Notes: generated by a model not told the origin, from the sequence alone. 50,836 nucleotides of DNA from Granulosicoccus sp. (GCA_023300375.1 JALZWO010000008.1:1-50836); one strand, 5' to 3'; counted from the stretch's first letter, positions 1 through 8,786 are shown. Numbers and translations: made by a program.

Positions 1-1
1 G

Positions 2-265
2 CGGCTAGACGTTTCCGTCTCCCTTCGCAGCAGAATTCTTGCCCACACGGCGCGAGCAATACTGGCAATGGTTATGGGATGGACATGCTGGGGGTTTATT
101 ATGGCGGCGAGGTGGGTAAGTCGGTCTGACGCATACAATGGGCAATGGTTAACACCTTGGCTTCCGTTGGCAGCGGTTGTAGTCTCTGTTGCAAGCTTGG
201 GATTCTTCACTTGGTTCTTTTATTGGGTGATGCGCGTGGTAAGTAATCACATTCTGAATCATTAA
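2..265 (+). CDS. C-terminal fragment of an integral membrane protein
   Basis: The reading frame is open to the left edge of the window, so the gene begins outside it; an internal ATG lies at 68. The visible part has two strongly hydrophobic stretches, one around the internal Met and one rich in Val/Ala/Phe/Trp ending in a short basic tail before TAA. This is the pattern of a small inner-membrane subunit ending in a transmembrane helix. A DctQ-like TRAP subunit or another small membrane partner is possible, but nothing visible proves a family. The function is not assigned. Confidence 0.45.
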   Translation, partial: RLDVSVSLRSRILAHTARAILAMVMGWTCWGFIMAARWVSRSDAYNGQWLTPWLPLAAVVVSVASLGFFTWFFYWVMRVVSNHILNH

Positions 266-712
266 TACGCGACCCACTGGCTACACAAAGTGTAAGACTC
301 TCACAGAATATTCATCAATACTGCTGCGCTTCTTTTCACGCCAATACGTTCGGATGCCCTGTTCTAGCTTGCTGTTCAGTTGGAAAAATCTGATTTACTT
401 ATTCACTCGATTATCGCGGCAATGCAATTGCGCATACTGATAGCCGCATCACTCTCAGATTTTAAATTCTTGATTCATGGCAGTTTTGACCGAACATAGC
501 GGCTAGGAGCTTGTGTGGCCGATTAATTTCCGCAACACAATCCTGTCAGATTTTAGCGAACAGTGGATAACGCGCCCCTTTGGCGTTATCCCAACTGCCG
601 CCTCTCTTGCAAGCAATTGCAGGCAAAAGCCCTTTGCAAAACGCATTTTCAGTTTCGTAAAGGGTACAATTATCTCAACCTAACGCACTATTCAACACCG
701 GTTTAGCCTGAC
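266..712. other. Intergenic region with one hairpin
   Basis: No convincing gene is visible in these 447 bases. A perfect 9-bp inverted repeat lies at 565-573 and 583-591 with a 9-base loop, but no T-run follows it, so it is not a standard intrinsic terminator. The promoter of the downstream gene must lie here; the TACAAT at about 665-670 could be a -10 box, but I could not pair it with a well-spaced -35. Confidence 0.4.
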
Positions 713-928
713 ATGTCGACGATCAAATGCAGAACATGTGATTCACAAATGATCACTGAGCGCTGTGAAACCAGTGGCCACGCCGTCACATGCTGGCACC
801 AGTGCCCATTGTGCAAGCAAGTCCGACTAACCAGTGAATACGAAACCAGCGCAGCTGGTCAGTATGCGATTGCAAATCGTGTCGATGACGACATGGACAC
901 CAATTATGGATCATCTCCTTACCTATGA
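713..928 (+). CDS. Small cysteine-rich (zinc-ribbon-like) protein
   Basis: The 71-residue protein carries Cys6-x2-Cys9, Cys18, Cys27 and Cys31-x2-Cys34 plus His23 and His29, all within the first 35 residues. This resembles a small zinc ribbon, and the C-terminal half is polar. Its TGA stop overlaps the next ATG (ATGA at 925-928), so it is probably translationally coupled to the following gene and then to ppiC. I recognise no named family. Metal binding is inferred from the paired CxxC motifs, and the biological role is unknown. Confidence 0.5.
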   Translation: MSTIKCRTCDSQMITERCETSGHAVTCWHQCPLCKQVRLTSEYETSAAGQYAIANRVDDDMDTNYGSSPYL

Positions 929-1218
929 GTGAACTTCAACTCTCTGCAAAACTTGTTGGCGATATTCAACAAGTGCTGCAACAACACGACCCTGCGTCGA
1001 CAGATCCTGGTGTCACTTCCCAGTATCTTGTTGCGGTCGTTGGCTTTCTTCTGGGCCAGCAAGACATGCCTGCGACAGAAAAAAGTGATGTGATGGATCA
1101 GCTTGCTGCTTTCATGAGGCACGTTGCTGACGATGTTGGCAATCAGAAAAAGCAAGCTGTGGCACCTACTCCTCCCCCACAACAAGATGCGTTTGGCATC
1201 TGGAAACCAAAATCATGA
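925..1218 (+). CDS. Hypothetical protein coupled to PpiC
   Basis: This 97-residue soluble protein sits in a chain of ATGA overlaps, with the previous gene at 925-928 and with the PpiC gene at 1215-1218. It has a helical N-terminal two-thirds and a Pro/Gln-rich linker near residues 80-88. There is no signal peptide or membrane segment. The coupling suggests co-expression with a cytoplasmic prolyl isomerase. I recognise no domain, and the reading frame is supported mainly by the paired overlaps. Confidence 0.55.
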   Translation: MSELQLSAKLVGDIQQVLQQHDPASTDPGVTSQYLVAVVGFLLGQQDMPATEKSDVMDQLAAFMRHVADDVGNQKKQAVAPTPPPQQDAFGIWKPKS

Positions 1219-1493
1219 GTCAAGCAACTGCACGTCATATCCTTGTCGATACTGAAGCAAAATGCCAGGCAATCATTGACGAAATCAAAGGCGGAACCGA
1301 TTTTGCCGCAGCTGCCAAAGAGCATTCCAGCTGCCCCTCAAGTCGCGATGGCGGCAACCTGGGTACATTCGGCAAGGGCCAGATGGTCCCTGAATTTGAA
1401 ACAGCCTGCTTTGAAGGCGAAGTGGGCGCAGTTCAGGGCCCCATCAAAACAGACTTTGGATTTCATGTAGTTGAAGTTACAAACCGTGACTAG
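1215..1493 (+). CDS. ppiC: Parvulin-type peptidyl-prolyl cis-trans isomerase (PpiC)
   Basis: The protein is 92 residues, essentially the length of the E. coli rotamase C (93). The stand-alone parvulin domain is recognisable from the N-terminal ARHILV strand, the central [18 protein letters not shown] block and the C-terminal FGFHVVEV strand with its conserved His. The family catalyses cis-trans isomerisation of Xaa-Pro bonds and assists folding. With no signal peptide it should be cytoplasmic. It is the last gene of a three-gene ATGA-coupled set and is followed by a large hairpin. Confidence 0.92.
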   Translation: MSQATARHILVDTEAKCQAIIDEIKGGTDFAAAAKEHSSCPSSRDGGNLGTFGKGQMVPEFETACFEGEVGAVQGPIKTDFGFHVVEVTNRD

Positions 1494-1504
1494 GAACCCT
1501 GCCC

Positions 1505-1560
1505 GGTAGAAGTTAATCGGCTGCGCATATCCCCTTGCTTGCAGCTCGATGACTTCTACC
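1505..1560. repeat. Large imperfect hairpin downstream of ppiC
   Basis: The arms 1505-1524 and 1541-1560 pair over most of 20 positions: GGTAGAAGT with ACTTCTACC, then ATCG with CGAT, then GCTGC with GCAGC. A 16-base loop separates them and a few mismatches interrupt the stem. No T-run follows on either strand. It may end or stabilise the ppiC transcript, or be a structured RNA or repeat-type element. The pairing is seen directly; the role is inferred. Confidence 0.55.
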
Positions 1561-1611
1561 CTGCATGCCGTCATGTCCAGTAAAACTGTGTCAGAACCGC
1601 ATTTTTAACCG

Positions 1612-1830
1612 ATGGATACGTTAAAAGGCTTCCCGACTGTTACATGGGCTGTATATTCTGCTTCCTGTCTGGTATTTTTGTCTACCTTAGTTGTAGCGCT
1701 CATCCCAGCTTTATTGGTGTGCAGGATTTCGCACAGAAGTCCATGGGGTGATCTCAAAACACCAGGTACAGGAAACAGCCGCGAAAGATGGATCAAGAAC
1801 TTGATGATGCTTTCAGTTGGCTGTCTTTAA
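1612..1830 (+). CDS. Possible small single-span membrane protein
   Basis: This 72-codon frame encodes one convincing transmembrane helix (about residues 12-36), then a basic, Gly/Pro-containing tail. No clear Shine-Dalgarno precedes ATG 1612. It overlaps the next small ORF by 43 bases in another frame, which is unusual. Either only one of the two is real, or they are two halves of one gene joined by a frameshift. The call is tentative. Confidence 0.3.
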   Translation: MDTLKGFPTVTWAVYSASCLVFLSTLVVALIPALLVCRISHRSPWGDLKTPGTGNSRERWIKNLMMLSVGCL

Positions 1831-1997
1831 CAGGCTCAAACGCGGTTCTAGACATGTTCGATGGCAATATACTTGAAGTATTTTCCAGCCTTCAACACAA
1901 TGTGCGCACCATCTGCCACGACACAGTAGTGCGGCTGTTTGAAAACGCCGTCTCATCAAGCTCCTTAAAGGGGCGGCTAGAGGGACAGCCAGGGTGA
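1788..1997 (+). CDS. Small hypothetical protein coupled to the GGDEF-EAL gene
   Basis: This 69-residue acidic soluble protein ends in a TGA that overlaps the GTG start of the GGDEF-EAL gene (GTGA at 1994-1997). That suggests translational coupling and supports the frame. No family is recognised. An AGGAAA lies about 13 bases before the ATG, too far for a good ribosome site, so the start is uncertain and the frame could continue from the overlapping upstream ORF through a frameshift. Confidence 0.4.
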   Translation: MDQELDDAFSWLSLTGSNAVLDMFDGNILEVFSSLQHNVRTICHDTVVRLFENAVSSSSLKGRLEGQPG

Positions 1998-3721
1998 CAA
2001 CGACCCCTCTTTTACCTGTGTTTATAGCGCTTGCAGCGGCCCTTGTGCTATGCGCAATAGTTTGTGTAAAACGCATCCTCTCACGTGAACATCTCAGTGT
2101 TCAGCGAACCATAGACTCGCTGCCTGACGCTGTTGCGATCTTCGACCGTAATGGAAAACTTCGTGCCGTTAATCGCAAGCTGGAAAAGCTGCTACCACTA
2201 TCGATTGATCGGTCAGTCTATGCTCAAACCGACACCCACGAACTCTACTCTCAAATTTCCTCTGATAGCCTTGCCGTTGGGCGTGCACGTGAAAAAGCCC
2301 GTGAAGTGGCCGACGATCCGGATTCCACACTCAACTTCGAATTACCCAGCTATGGGCGAAAATCACTGTCAATAAAAGAGCGACCCTCAATTGGTGGCGG
2401 CACCACCGTGTCCATCTATGGCAATGGCTCGATGAATCAACAAGCCAAACGGATAATCGATCCACTAACTGGATTACCTAACAGGCAGAGCCTAGCAAAC
2501 GAACTGGCCAATCGCTGTGCTCATGCACGCAGTGAGCTGTCGTTGATCATAATTGACATCAAGAGCTTTAGACAGATAAACGACACCTATGGCCTTGGAT
2601 CAGGCGACGCACTACTAAAGCAGACCGCTAGCTGCATTCAACAAGTTATGCCTGCAGACGCTTTTATCGCCAGAACAGCCGGTGATGAATTCAGCGTATT
2701 GCTTGAATCAGATGTAGGCCGAGCATCTATCGAGAACTGCGCCTCTGAGCTCCTTAAAGTTTTGCGCCAAGGCCTCAATATCAAAGACATGAACGTTCCG
2801 GTGCGCGCAAGTGTAGGCATTGCCTATGCTCCAGAACACGGCAATACAGTGTCTAGCCTCCTGCAAGCTGCAGACAGCGCGTGCGCACATGCAAAGCACT
2901 TAAGCGACAACAATCTGGTTGTTTATAACTCGTTTCAGCAAAGGCAAGCCAAGCACCGGCATCAACTGGAAATCGGACTACAGCAGGCGATCAAAAAAAA
3001 TGAATTGACACTGCAATATCAGCCACAAATAGATACCAAGAGCAAAACCACAGTTGGCATGGAAGCCCTATTGCGCTGGAACAGCGGCGAGTTCGGTAAA
3101 GTCTCCCCGTCCATTTTCATTCCCATCGCTGAAAAAACAGGCATCATTAATCAGCTGGGCAAATGGGTGTTGGAACAGGCCATGCGCGATTATCAGCGTC
3201 TTGCCACATTTGGTATGTCACGCGCCGTACTCTCAGTTAATCTGTCGCGTAAACAGCTGGAGGATGGTCAACTCGTCATGGCCGTCGAAGAGTTGCTGGA
3301 GACCACCGGGTTCGATCCTGCGAAACTGTGCTTCGAGATCACCGAGACAGCACTGGCCAGAGATACCGACAAACTGCACAAGCAATTGATTGACCTAACA
3401 TCGTTGGGTGTGAGGTTGTCGATTGATGATTTTGGTGTGGGCTATTCTTCGCTCAAGGAATTGCGTGACTTCCCCATCTCGGAAGTTAAAATCGACAGAG
3501 AGTTCGTAACGAATATCGCCAATGACCAACATAGTCAAGATATCGTCTCCGCCATTGTTGATATTTCGCGCAGCCTAGGCGCTGTGGTGGTTGCCGAAGG
3601 TATCGAGAATCAACAGCAATTTGATAAAATTGCCGAACTAGGCTGCGACCGCGCCCAGGGCTACTACATCAGCGAGCCGATGGCAGCTGTTACCTTTCCT
3701 GACCTAGTGCTGGATTCGTAA
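1994..3721 (+). CDS. PAS-GGDEF-EAL cyclic-di-GMP signalling protein
   Basis: The 575-residue protein has one N-terminal membrane helix (about 8-26), a PAS-like sensor (about 35-145), a GGDEF domain (about 155-310) and an EAL domain (about 325-565). The diguanylate cyclase signature is AGDEF at 229-233 instead of GGDEF, so cyclase activity is uncertain. The EAL domain keeps E357-A-L-L-R, N416, the E448-x-x-E region, D478-D479, K499 and E535-G-I-E, so c-di-GMP phosphodiesterase activity is likely. GTG is the start, coupled to the preceding small ORF. The gene converges on dinB with only 10 bases between the stops. Confidence 0.9.
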   Translation: MTTTPLLPVFIALAAALVLCAIVCVKRILSREHLSVQRTIDSLPDAVAIFDRNGKLRAVNRKLEKLLPLSIDRSVYAQTDTHELYSQISSDSLAVGRAREKAREVADDPDSTLNFELPSYGRKSLSIKERPSIGGGTTVSIYGNGSMNQQAKRIIDPLTGLPNRQSLANELANRCAHARSELSLIIIDIKSFRQINDTYGLGSGDALLKQTASCIQQVMPADAFIARTAGDEFSVLLESDVGRASIENCASELLKVLRQGLNIKDMNVPVRASVGIAYAPEHGNTVSSLLQAADSACAHAKHLSDNNLVVYNSFQQRQAKHRHQLEIGLQQAIKKNELTLQYQPQIDTKSKTTVGMEALLRWNSGEFGKVSPSIFIPIAEKTGIINQLGKWVLEQAMRDYQRLATFGMSRAVLSVNLSRKQLEDGQLVMAVEELLETTGFDPAKLCFEITETALARDTDKLHKQLIDLTSLGVRLSIDDFGVGYSSLKELRDFPISEVKIDREFVTNIANDQHSQDIVSAIVDISRSLGAVVVAEGIENQQQFDKIAELGCDRAQGYYISEPMAAVTFPDLVLDS

Positions 3722-3731
3722 AATACATCAT

Positions 3732-4838
3732 TCAGAACGCGCGGAACTCCATTTGTTTTGGTGCTTGATCGTCGATATCAGCCAAAGAGCTGAATGCCAC
3801 ACCCAGCAAACGCACGCCATGACGGTTATCGATGGCCAAGGCTTTACTTAAAAGCACTGGAAGTGCCCGAGCCAACACACAGTGATCGATGTCGCCAGAT
3901 GGATGCGAGTAGGCCCGTGTCAGTGTTTCAAAATCGCCAAAGCGCAGCTTGACGCTGACTGTGCTCGCAGTCAGTCGTTTTTCAGCCAGCGACGTGAGTA
4001 ATTCGCTACCTAACGACTCCAGAACCTCAAGCATCGATTCAGTGCTCACAAGGTTTTCAGAGAACGTTCTCTCATTGCCCATCGAGCGCCGCGTTCGAGA
4101 ACTGCACACTGGCCGATGATCGATACCTCTCGATGCCTTATAGAAATAAGCTGAACTTTTGCCAAACTCTCGCTCCAGCTCCGCCAGTGGCCATGCCTTC
4201 AAATCACCACCTGTATGGATGCCAAGCTCTTTCATGCGTGCCTCAGTAACCCGACCTACCCCGTGAAACTTGCCAATAGGTAGTTGCTCTACAAAGGCCT
4301 CTCCCTCGTTGGGCCGAATACAATACAACCCGTCCGGTTTATCGAAATCGGAGGCGATTTTCGCCAGGAATTTATTGTATGACACACCGGCAGAGGCCAC
4401 TAGAGCGGTACGCTCGTGTATCGCTTTGCGTATTTCCTGTGCAAGCAGCAGCGCCGACCCACTAAACAAATCACTGCCAGTGACATCAAGATAAGCCTCG
4501 TCAAGAGACAAAGGCTCGACCAAACTGGTGAATGAACGGAAAATTTCTTGAATTTGGCTCGACACCATCTGGTAGTCGCTGAATCTGGGTTTGACAAACA
4601 CCGCATCTGGGCATCGCCTGCCCGCCTCGGCACTGGGCATTGCAGAATGAATGCCGAATACTCTTGCCTCGTAGCTGCATGCGGCAACCACACCTCGACC
4701 ATTCGGCAAGCCACCCACAATGACGGGCTTGCCTCGCAATTGGGGGAAATCACGCTGCTCCACAGAGGCGTAAAACGCATCCATGTCCACATGAATAATT
4801 TTTCTGTGAATTTCTTTATGCTGTGATGTGAACGACAT
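3732..4838 (-). CDS. dinB: DNA polymerase IV (Y-family translesion polymerase)
   Basis: The 368 residues are close to the usual length of about 350. Catalytic metal ligands are visible as D18 in HVDMDAFYASVE and D113-E114 in SLDEAYLDV, with the SYEAR region between. The helix-hairpin-helix block (about 180-215) and the little-finger domain follow. The enzyme copies past damaged or misaligned template, often under SOS control, but I found no LexA box in the 66 bases shared with the divergent minC. The N-terminus is about 11 residues longer than E. coli DinB, and a later start cannot be excluded. Confidence 0.95.
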   Translation of the reverse strand: MSFTSQHKEIHRKIIHVDMDAFYASVEQRDFPQLRGKPVIVGGLPNGRGVVAACSYEARVFGIHSAMPSAEAGRRCPDAVFVKPRFSDYQMVSSQIQEIFRSFTSLVEPLSLDEAYLDVTGSDLFSGSALLLAQEIRKAIHERTALVASAGVSYNKFLAKIASDFDKPDGLYCIRPNEGEAFVEQLPIGKFHGVGRVTEARMKELGIHTGGDLKAWPLAELEREFGKSSAYFYKASRGIDHRPVCSSRTRRSMGNERTFSENLVSTESMLEVLESLGSELLTSLAEKRLTASTVSVKLRFGDFETLTRAYSHPSGDIDHCVLARALPVLLSKALAIDNRHGVRLLGVAFSSLADIDDQAPKQMEFRAF

Positions 4839-4904
4839 GGGCCTGTGAGAAGGTATTTGCTTTAGACTCTACATCACACGTGTATAACAAAATGGAGCAA
4901 CATA

Positions 4905-5669
4905 GTGTCGAGTAAAGCCGGCGTCGAACTCAAGGGTGGCATGTACACCTTTATGTCGCTCAAACTCCACACCAGTGACACTGACATCATCAATCAGCAA
5001 CTCGCTGATAAAGTACAACAGGCCCCTGCATTTTTCAAAAATACGCCTGTTGTCGTCGATTTTTCTGCACTGGAAGCATTAACTGACGAACAATTTGATG
5101 CCAATGAGCTCATCGAATGCGTGAGACGTCACAAACTGGTGCCGATAGTGGCCAGTCTTAGCAACAAATCTTCACCGCTAGGGGACTCAATCGCGATACC
5201 ATTGATAGAAGGTAGCGTACGTAGCGCTGCTACGCAGAAATCTACTGAAAAACAATCTAGTCAGGAGCAAACTGAAGAGCAAAACGAGCCTAGCTCCGCC
5301 ATAGAAGGTAGTACAATTTCAAGAGAAGTGGAATTTATTGTCAAGGCCCCGCTGTTTATCAATAAGCCAGTACGTTCAGGACAACAGATTTATGCTCGCG
5401 AAACTGACTTGATCATCATGGGTCCGGTGGGTCCGGGAGCAGAGGTCATAGCAGACAACAATATTCATATTTACGGTCCGCTAAGAGGCAGAGCTTTATG
5501 TGGTGTTTCAGGAAATGCCTCAACACGCATTTTTTGTACATCACTAGAGGCTGAATTAGTATCTGTAGCAGGCAGTTTTCGCATGCTAGAGACAATACCT
5601 CCAGAGCTGCGCGGCAAGCCCGCACAAATCTGGCTAGAAGACGGCAAGCTAAGAATAGAGCCGTTGTAG
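4905..5669 (+). CDS. minC: Septum site-determining protein MinC
   Basis: The protein has 254 residues. An N-terminal domain (about 8-105) is joined by a Ser/Gln/Glu-rich linker to the C-terminal beta-helix domain (about 140-254), recognised by RSGQQIYA, GAEV and IHIYGPLRGRA. MinC blocks FtsZ assembly away from midcell and is recruited to the membrane by MinD. The GTG start at 4905 is supported by GGAG seven bases upstream. It is the first gene of minC-minD-minE, divergent from dinB across 66 bases. Confidence 0.95.
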   Translation: MSSKAGVELKGGMYTFMSLKLHTSDTDIINQQLADKVQQAPAFFKNTPVVVDFSALEALTDEQFDANELIECVRRHKLVPIVASLSNKSSPLGDSIAIPLIEGSVRSAATQKSTEKQSSQEQTEEQNEPSSAIEGSTISREVEFIVKAPLFINKPVRSGQQIYARETDLIIMGPVGPGAEVIADNNIHIYGPLRGRALCGVSGNASTRIFCTSLEAELVSVAGSFRMLETIPPELRGKPAQIWLEDGKLRIEPL

Positions 5670-5730
5670 GATATTTCGGAACACGTTAATTATTAGTCGT
5701 TGTAAAACAGGTTTTTTTAGGAGTGGGAGT

Positions 5731-6543
5731 TTGACTAAGACAATCGTCGTAACCTCGGGCAAAGGTGGAGTCGGCAAGACGACTACCAGTGCATCCATTG
5801 CAACCGGGCTTGCAAAGCGTGGTTACAAAACCGTGGTGATAGATTTTGATGTTGGCTTACGCAACCTTGACTTGGTCATGGGTTGTGAACGTCGTGTAGT
5901 TTACGACTTGGTCAACCTGGTCAATCAGGAATCTAGCCTTCATCAGACGCTTATTAAAGACAAGCGCATAGAGAATCTATACATCCTGCCAGCCTCGCAA
6001 ACACGCGATAAAGACGCTCTGACCATCGAGGGTATTGCACGTGTAATGCACAAGCTGAAAAAAAGTGATTTTGACTACATCATTTGCGACTCGCCGGCAG
6101 GTATCGAAAAAGGTGCAAAAATGGCTCTATATTTTGCTGATGAAGCCATAGTCACTACCAATCCTGAAGTCTCCTCTGTTAGAGACTCAGACAGAATTCT
6201 CGGTATTTTGCAAAGCGAATCAAAGCGCTCCAAAATGAACGAGGAGCCAGTGAAAGAACACCTGCTAATCACGCGCTATAACCCGGGACGCGTTAAAGAT
6301 GGACAAATGTTGAGTGTGGACGACATCGTCGACCTACTCGCTATCCCTCTTCTTGGCATCATTCCAGAGTCGCCAACGGTACTCGATTGTTCAAATGAAG
6401 GTAAGCCTGTCATTCTGGACGATGACAGCGAAGCGGGCCAGGCTTACTCAGACGCCATCGATCGCCTACTGGGCGAAATCACCAAGCCACATCGCTTCAT
6501 GGAGGCCCCTAAGAAAGGCTTTCTGTCGCGTCTATTCGGATAG
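5731..6543 (+). CDS. minD: Septum site-determining ATPase MinD
   Basis: The 270-residue ParA/MinD-type ATPase has the deviant Walker A GKGGVGKTT at residues 10-18 (signature K11, catalytic K16), the switch region DFDVGLRNLD near 38-47, and the C-terminal amphipathic membrane-targeting helix ending GFLSRLFG. ATP-bound MinD dimerises on the membrane and recruits MinC; MinE stimulates hydrolysis. The start is TTG at 5731, preceded by the strong site AGGAGTGGGAG. It lies 61 bases after minC and 6 bases before minE. Confidence 0.97.
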   Translation: MTKTIVVTSGKGGVGKTTTSASIATGLAKRGYKTVVIDFDVGLRNLDLVMGCERRVVYDLVNLVNQESSLHQTLIKDKRIENLYILPASQTRDKDALTIEGIARVMHKLKKSDFDYIICDSPAGIEKGAKMALYFADEAIVTTNPEVSSVRDSDRILGILQSESKRSKMNEEPVKEHLLITRYNPGRVKDGQMLSVDDIVDLLAIPLLGIIPESPTVLDCSNEGKPVILDDDSEAGQAYSDAIDRLLGEITKPHRFMEAPKKGFLSRLFG

Positions 6544-6549
6544 AGTGTA

Positions 6550-6879
6550 ATGGGCTTTTTCAAATTTTTTCAATCATCCAAGGAAGACCAATCTGCCAAA
6601 CGGGCTAAAGACCGCCTACAGGTTTTGATTGCACACCAACGAACCGATCGAACTGGCCCAGATTACCTGCCAATGCTTCGGCAAGATATTCTGGACGTAA
6701 TCAAAAAATACGTTTCGGTCGGTGACGATGCACTGTCTGTGCAGGTAGATCAGCAAGACGATTGCGATGTGCTTGAACTGAATATCACGTTGCCCGAAGA
6801 CGCAGAGGCAACCGCCAATGCTCTGTCGGTTGCCAAACGCCGTGCACAAGAACGTGCACAAGAGGCTACTGGCGCTTAG
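6550..6879 (+). CDS. minE: Cell division topological specificity factor MinE
   Basis: The 109-residue protein starts with an amphipathic membrane-binding segment (MGFFKFF), followed by the MinD-stimulating region around AKDRLQVLIAHQR and the beta/helix dimerisation domain (about 40-85). MinE drives Min oscillation by triggering MinD ATP hydrolysis. It is about 20 residues longer than the E. coli protein (88), the extra part being an Ala/Arg/Glu-rich C-terminal helix. It is the last gene of the min operon. Confidence 0.95.
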   Translation: MGFFKFFQSSKEDQSAKRAKDRLQVLIAHQRTDRTGPDYLPMLRQDILDVIKKYVSVGDDALSVQVDQQDDCDVLELNITLPEDAEATANALSVAKRRAQERAQEATGA

Positions 6880-7662
6880 CTTTCGCAGCGTTAGCACAGC
6901 TATCCTTGCAATTGTCTCTTCGAGTGCGCTTGGCTTTATTTATCGACTCTAGTCATAACCAGAGATAAACTGCAGGCAGTAAAAGTACGCTGCCCCCAGC
7001 TGCCCAGGAGTCTCCTGGCAGCAACGTTTTGCCTGAAAAAGCCAAGCAAAGATGCCTGCCGGATGAATACAGTGGCTCTGGGAAGCGGATAGACAAGCGC
7101 ACTGGCACATTATCGACTTTACAGATAGCAGAGCAGCCAAACACACGGCGTCCGGCCCTCGTTGCTCACTGACACCAAACCTGCCACCAAACTCCTGCGA
7201 AGGACTGACATGACCCACAGTCGTGTCGTTTTACTTGGATTTGCCGTGAACGCCCTTCGTTCACCGGCACTCGGGCTGCTGAACGCTTTTACATCCACAA
7301 CAAAAACCTTTGGTGCCTTGTGAATTTTTAGCAAACCACTGCGCGTCGTGGGCAGCTCGCCACAATTAACACCACAAATCCTAAGACTAAATTTTCTTGT
7401 GCACTGAATTTTTGTTGCAAAAAAACCACTGCAATAAAACACCATAGGTAGAAGTTAGGTTATTCTTCATATTAGAACTGGCACATCGGTGTATCTGTTC
7501 TACACTCTTCCTGTCCGGCGCCGCTGTCCACGTCAATGTTTTGCTAAAACGCAAATAGTTGTTGCATTATTCCGACACGCTGACTAAAGTTGCTTCGCTG
7601 ATACACAAATGTTGTTTATAAGAACGCTATTACAGCAAATATCTGATTGGAGAAAACATACA
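6880..7662. other. Long structured intergenic region between minE and porin
   Basis: No convincing gene is seen in 783 bases. Two hairpins stand out. 6999-7022 is a 10-bp stem with one bulged C and a GTC loop, followed by AACGTTTT; it is a possible minE terminator. 7243-7268 is GCC-GTGAACG paired with CGTTCAC-GGC across a 5-base loop. The porin promoter must lie at the right end; TTGCAT followed 17 bases later by TAAAGT (about 7563-7591) is a weak candidate. The length and structure would also suit a small RNA. Confidence 0.4.
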
Positions 7663-8661
7663 ATGAAATGCAACAAGACTTTAATCGCAGTAGCAATCGC
7701 CGGTATTGCTGCAGCACCCATGATGGCCTCTGCCGACACAACACTGTTTGGTGTTGTTGATATCCAGCTCCAAGGAACTGATCAAGACGACGTCGACGCG
7801 GCACCAGCCGTCGTAGCAAACCCTGCCGCTGGCATTGAGGCATCAGACGAAGTATTTGCTTCTGAGCCTGGCGACATTCGAATCGCAGCTGACGACGTTC
7901 TATTCGGACTCACTTCCGAGCACAAAACCAACTTAGGTGTAACTGGCTACGCCAGCCTCCGTGTTGATATGAACAGACTCTCAAACGAAGGCACTCAAAC
8001 TTTTGACCCGTTCAACACGCCGGGCAACGATGACGATGATCTGGTAGTCACATCACTGGGTTCCGCTGATTCAATCTTCGTCGGCCTTAAAGGTGGTTTC
8101 GGTAACATTCGATTCGGTGAGACATTCAACCCAGTTGAAGCTGGTCAGGTTGCTAACGATATTTTCGACGTAGCTGGCGATATCAACGGCGGTATTGGGT
8201 ATAAAGGCGGTTTCGGTCCAGTTACTGTTCAGGCTGCTTGGTCTCCTGAGCAAAACGAAGACGTAACAGCACTCGGCGGCTCATTCAACTTTGCCGGATT
8301 TGGAATTGGTGCAGGTTTTGAAGAACGTGCCGATGTAGATGCATTCTCAGTTGGTGCTTCTTTCTCTTTCGCCGGTGCTGCAATTGCTGCTAACTTTTTC
8401 ACCGTTGACGAAGATGGTGGAACTGATGGAGATCTTGAGTCAGTCACAGTAAAAGTGGGTTACTCAATCTTTGGTGCCTCTGCTGACCTCACATTCGCCC
8501 ACCGAGAAGATGATGGCGACATTGATGATGACTCAGTGCGTCTTGACCTGTCTTACAGCCTTGGTGGCGGCACGTCAATCAGCTCACGAATCACAGCTGA
8601 TGATCCAAACGTTGGTGAAGATATTCTTTCTTACCGTTTAAAGCTCAGCAAATCTTTCTAA
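7663..8661 (+). CDS. Outer-membrane porin (general Gram-negative porin family)
   Basis: The start is placed at ATG 7663, which has GGAGA upstream and begins a clear signal peptide (Lys near the N-terminus, hydrophobic Ala/Ile core, cleavage after MASA). An upstream in-frame ATG at 7609 lacks these features. The mature part of about 310 residues is rich in alternating beta strands and Gly, is very acidic (many Asp/Glu loops), and ends in the terminal Phe needed for outer-membrane assembly. It should form a trimeric diffusion channel; the acidity suits a marine or saline habitat and hints at cation preference. The gene is monocistronic, with its own terminator. Confidence 0.9.
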   Translation: MKCNKTLIAVAIAGIAAAPMMASADTTLFGVVDIQLQGTDQDDVDAAPAVVANPAAGIEASDEVFASEPGDIRIAADDVLFGLTSEHKTNLGVTGYASLRVDMNRLSNEGTQTFDPFNTPGNDDDDLVVTSLGSADSIFVGLKGGFGNIRFGETFNPVEAGQVANDIFDVAGDINGGIGYKGGFGPVTVQAAWSPEQNEDVTALGGSFNFAGFGIGAGFEERADVDAFSVGASFSFAGAAIAANFFTVDEDGGTDGDLESVTVKVGYSIFGASADLTFAHREDDGDIDDDSVRLDLSYSLGGGTSISSRITADDPNVGEDILSYRLKLSKSF

Positions 8662-8689
8662 GATTACTTAGCTAAGTTAGTTAGAAAAG

Positions 8690-8713
8690 CCCTTCTTCGG
8701 AAGGGTTTTTTTT
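8690..8713 (+). terminator. Rho-independent terminator of the porin gene
   Basis: A perfect 6-bp stem CCCTTC/GAAGGG closed by a TTCG tetraloop is followed immediately by eight T residues. It begins 28 bases after the porin stop and is a textbook intrinsic terminator. Confidence 0.93.
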
Positions 8714-8786
8714 GCCTATTAAAAAGACCTCAGAGCATGAGATAATACAATCTCCCAAGTGACAACCCGTAAGGCAATCGAGACTG

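Noticed and set aside
4839..4904. LexA operator between dinB and minC
   Set aside because: A CTGT is present but no ACAG partner at the right distance, so SOS control is not supported by the sequence.
6949..7445. Minus-strand frames in the minE-porin gap
   Set aside because: They overlap each other, are rich in Cys/Ser as expected of noncoding translation, and cross the two hairpins.
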